From Kineococcus mangrovi (GTDB lineage Bacteria; Actinomycetota; Actinomycetes; Actinomycetales; Kineococcaceae), in the NCBI RefSeq assembly GCF_041320705.1, contig NZ_JBGGTQ010000002.1:496001-560000 (forward strand): DNA of 64,000 nt, read 5' to 3'. How positions within the stretch are numbered: position 1 is the stretch's first letter; each line of letters begins with the position of its first letter. The notes beneath the pieces are model-generated. The model had not been told where the DNA came from, searched no databases, and saw only the letters and a program-made list of their open reading frames with translations. The position numbers were made by a program, and so were the translations under genes. Below are positions 61,964-64,000 of the stretch, in pieces.

Positions 61964-61975
61964 CCGCACGTGCGG
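61964..61975. promoter_or_regulatory. Palindrome 2 upstream of the mod operon
   Basis: CCGCACGTGCGG, perfect. It repeats the core of palindrome 1 and lies 2 bases from the ankyrin gene stop. Confidence 0.6.
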
Positions 61976-61977
61976 CT

Positions 61978-62385
61978 TCAGGGTCGGTGTCCGGTCCGTT
62001 CCGCGAGGAGCGCAGCCATCTCGGGGAGGTCGAAGAACTGCGCCACGGCGACCCCGGACTGGCGCCCGAGGCCCGGGTCGGCGCCCGCGTCGAGGAGCAG
62101 CTCGACGATCTCGCCGGCCCGCCGGAAGACGGCCGCGCTGAGGGCCGTCTGCCCCTTGTCGTTGACCCGCGCGTGGTCGGCGCCGCGTTCGAGGACCGCG
62201 CGGACCGTCTCGGCGTGCCCGTGGTACGCGGCCAGGATCAGCAGGGTGTCACCGGCCGAGTTCGTGAGGTTCACCGGGACACCCGCGTCGAGCCGCTCCG
62301 CGAGGGCGGCCGTGGCTCCCTCGCGCGCCAGGTCGAAGGTCCCGTGCAGGAAGTCCAGCTCGTCCTCGGTCAGCCCCTGGGTCAC
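61978..62385 (-). CDS. Ankyrin-repeat protein
   Basis: 135 residues. About three ankyrin repeats: NLTNSAGDTLLILAAYHGHA, RVNDKGQTALSAAVFRRAGE and ADPGLGRQSGVAVAQFFDLP. No signal peptide. Likely a small binding protein; partner unknown. GTG at 62385 with TACGCT 6 bases upstream (leaderless). It is transcribed toward the mod operon, with the paired palindromes between. Confidence 0.88.
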   Translation of the reverse strand: MTQGLTEDELDFLHGTFDLAREGATAALAERLDAGVPVNLTNSAGDTLLILAAYHGHAETVRAVLERGADHARVNDKGQTALSAAVFRRAGEIVELLLDAGADPGLGRQSGVAVAQFFDLPEMAALLAERTGHRP

Positions 62386-62391
62386 GGTCGG

Positions 62392-62397
62392 AGCGTA
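62392..62397 (-). promoter_or_regulatory. -10 box of the ankyrin gene
   Basis: TACGCT on the minus strand, 6 bases before the GTG at 62385. Confidence 0.45.
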
Positions 62398-62448
62398 ACG
62401 AGGGACGCCGGGGGTAGCGCTGCGGCGGGGACCGGACGTACGGTTGCT

Positions 62449-62458
62449 GAACCGGTTC
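62449..62458. promoter_or_regulatory. LacI-type operator palindrome
   Basis: GAACCGGTTC, a perfect 10-bp palindrome with the central CG common in LacI-family operators, about 73 bases before the isomerase start. Confidence 0.5.
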
Positions 62459-62530
62459 GGTTCGCGTCCGGACCGGGGACGAGGGCGTCCAGGCGGACGT
62501 CCGTCACCTCTGGAAGGACGAACTCCGCTC

Positions 62531-63331
62531 ATGACCCCTGAGGCAACCGCACCCACCGCTGTCGACGCGTCGTGGATCTCGGTGCAGCTGTACAGCGTCC
62601 GGGAGGCGCTGGCTGCTGACACCGAGGCCACGCTGGCCCGGCTGGCCGCGATCGGGTTCACCCAGGTCGAACCGTTCGGGCTGACCGGTTCGGCCCGGCA
62701 ACTGGCCCCGGCGCTGGCCGCGCACGGGCTCTCGGCGCCCTCCGCGCACGCCAGCGTGGTCGGCGCCGACCTGGACGCGGTCCTGACCGCCGCCCGGGCG
62801 ACCGGCACCACCCTGGTCGTCGAACCGCACGTCGACCGGGCCCGCTGGAGCACCCGCGAGGACGTGGCCGCGATCGCCGACGAGTTGAACACCGCCGCCG
62901 CCCGCGCCGCCGACCACGGCATCACCATCGGTTACCACAACCACGAGTTCGAGTTGGAAACCCGCCTGGCCGGCCGGCCCGCGCTGGAGGTCCTGGCCGA
63001 GCACCTGCACCCCTCGGTGGCGCTGGAGGTCGACACCTACTGGGCCGTGGTGGGCGGGGTGGACGTGCCCGACCTGCTGGACCGCCTCGGCTCGCGGGTG
63101 AAGGCGGTGCACCTGAAGGACGGTGACGGCTCGCGGGACGACAAGGCGCAGGTCGCGTTCGGGACCGGCGCGATCGACACCGCCGCGATCCTGGCCGCGT
63201 GCGGGGACGTCGAGCTGGGCGTCATCGAGCTGGACGACACCACCGGGGACATGCTCACCGCCGTCCACGACAGCTACACCAACCTGCGCGCGGGCCTGTC
63301 CCAGCAGGCGGGCACCGGGGCCCGGGCATGA
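62531..63331 (+). CDS. Sugar phosphate isomerase/epimerase (AP-endonuclease-2-like TIM barrel)
   Basis: 266 residues. SVQLYSVREALAADTEATLA, the metal-binding GYHNHEFELE, VALEVDTYWAVVGG, KAVHLKDGDG and the late Glu in LGVIELDD are family marks (IolE/IolI, xylose-isomerase-like). A divalent metal is expected. ATG at 62531 with GGAAGGA about 13 bases upstream. Its stop overlaps the next gene (ATGA), a Gfo/Idh/MocA dehydrogenase, the usual partner in polyol or keto-sugar catabolism. Substrate unknown. Confidence 0.9.
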   Translation: MTPEATAPTAVDASWISVQLYSVREALAADTEATLARLAAIGFTQVEPFGLTGSARQLAPALAAHGLSAPSAHASVVGADLDAVLTAARATGTTLVVEPHVDRARWSTREDVAAIADELNTAAARAADHGITIGYHNHEFELETRLAGRPALEVLAEHLHPSVALEVDTYWAVVGGVDVPDLLDRLGSRVKAVHLKDGDGSRDDKAQVAFGTGAIDTAAILAACGDVELGVIELDDTTGDMLTAVHDSYTNLRAGLSQQAGTGARA

Positions 63332-64000
63332 GCGCCCCCGCACCCCGCACCGGGCCGGTCGGGATCGGCATCATCGGCGCCGGCGTCATCTGCGGCACCT
63401 ACCTGGAGAACCTCACCTCCTTCCCCGACGTGGCCGTCCACGCCATCGGCGACCTGTTCCCCCAGGCCGCGAGAGCACGCGCCGAGGAGCACTCGGTGGC
63501 GGTGCACGGCGGCATCGAGGCGGTCCTGGAGCACGACGACGTCGAGATCGTCGTCAACCTGACGATCCCGTCCGCCCACGTGGAGGTCTCCTCGGCCGCG
63601 ATCGCCGCCGGCAAGCACGTGTGGTCGGAGAAACCGGTCGCGTTGGACCGCGACGGCGGGCAGCAGCTGATCGCGGCCGCCCAGGCGGGCGGGGTCCGGC
63701 TGGGCTGCGCGCCCGACACCTTCCTCGGCACCGGTCTGCAGACCGCGCTGTCGGTGCTGCGCCGCGGGGACATCGGCACCCCGTTGAGCGCGTTGACGTT
63801 GATGCAGTCCCCGGGCCCGGAGTCCTGGCACCCCAACCCGGCGTTCTTGTTCGCCCCCGGCGCCGGGCCGTTGTTCGACGTCGGCCCCTACTACCTGACG
63901 ACGCTGGTGCAGGCGTTCGGGCCGATCACCTCCGTGGCCGCGCTGGCCGGCACCTCCCGCCCGCAGCGGACCATCGGCTCCGGCCCCAAGGCCGGGGAGG
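63328..64000 (+). CDS. Gfo/Idh/MocA-family oxidoreductase, N-terminal part
   Basis: 224 codons are visible, open to the window edge. The NAD(P)-binding motif is GIGIIGAGVICGTYLENL, then IPSAHVEVSSAAIAAGKHVW and the catalytic-Lys motif SEKPVALDRDGG. The C-terminal half begins with GPLFDVGPYYLTTLVQAFGP. ATG overlaps the isomerase stop by 4 bases. It oxidises a sugar or inositol derivative; the rest lies downstream. Confidence 0.93.
   Translation, partial: MSAPAPRTGPVGIGIIGAGVICGTYLENLTSFPDVAVHAIGDLFPQAARARAEEHSVAVHGGIEAVLEHDDVEIVVNLTIPSAHVEVSSAAIAAGKHVWSEKPVALDRDGGQQLIAAAQAGGVRLGCAPDTFLGTGLQTALSVLRRGDIGTPLSALTLMQSPGPESWHPNPAFLFAPGAGPLFDVGPYYLTTLVQAFGPITSVAALAGTSRPQRTIGSGPKAGE

Overview
The window looks like the chromosome of a high-GC actinobacterium. 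GTG starts and 4-base GTGA/ATGA gene overlaps dominate, third codon positions are saturated with G/C, and many genes have a -10 box only 6-8 bases before the start codon, as for leaderless mRNAs. A chemoreceptor, c-di-GMP enzymes, an RsbU/RsbV-type partner switch, DUF3151, a DprE1-like oxidase, an Rpf-like protein behind a c-di-AMP-type leader, and F420-family and NrtR-family proteins fit Kineococcus or a close relative. The genus is inference. I saw no rRNA, tRNA or CRISPR.

Layout. 0-9.3 kb: chemoreceptor tail, GGDEF/EAL protein, purA-elaA, then a minus-strand operon (PAS-GAF-SpoIIE-HATPase phosphatase, DUF3151, renalase-like flavoprotein) divergent from a STAS antagonist. 9.3-20 kb: fbaA, DJ-1/LLM pair, PLP decarboxylase, M20 amidohydrolase plus sarcosine-oxidase-like pair, secreted esterase, D-lactate-dehydrogenase-like FAD/FeS protein. 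20-22.7 kb: an NrtR regulator divergent from SPFH and NAD-kinase-like genes, with two copies of a palindromic operator between them. 22.7-25.3 kb: an ABC exporter operon whose first permease has an in-frame amber codon. 25.3-28.4 kb: DUF4383, YciI and a YczE/MocR pair. 28.4-34.6 kb: a GH127 arabinofuranosidase operon with a carbohydrate ABC importer and a divergent LacI regulator.

35.9-43.7 kb is a probable acquired islet bounded by two inverted, decayed ISL3-family remnants. It carries a ROK repressor divergent from a tightly overlapped operon: amino-acid ABC importer, PF06089 asparaginase, CutC-like protein and ROK sugar kinase. Both ROK genes run into the IS ends and take their stop codons from IS sequence. 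The gene set suggests uptake and splitting of an amino-acid/sugar conjugate such as a glycosyl-asparagine. This is the best candidate here for an undescribed system. A broken MalG-type permease lies just outside the right IS copy.

44.3-64 kb: PhzF, GNAT, TPR-GGDEF, a DprE1-like oxidase with Ala where the mycobacterial benzothiazinone-target Cys lies, deoC, a NagD-like HAD phosphatase, TPR and zincin genes, a fatty-acyl-CoA-reductase/HAD-IB fusion beside a PlsC-type acyltransferase, a c-di-AMP-type riboswitch and Rpf/LysM protein, a TrmH-type methyltransferase, a NatAB-like exporter, a molybdate operon (HTH-Mop regulator, modA, modB, modC) with paired palindromes upstream, an ankyrin protein, and the start of a sugar-isomerase/Gfo-Idh-MocA operon behind a GAACCGGTTC palindrome.
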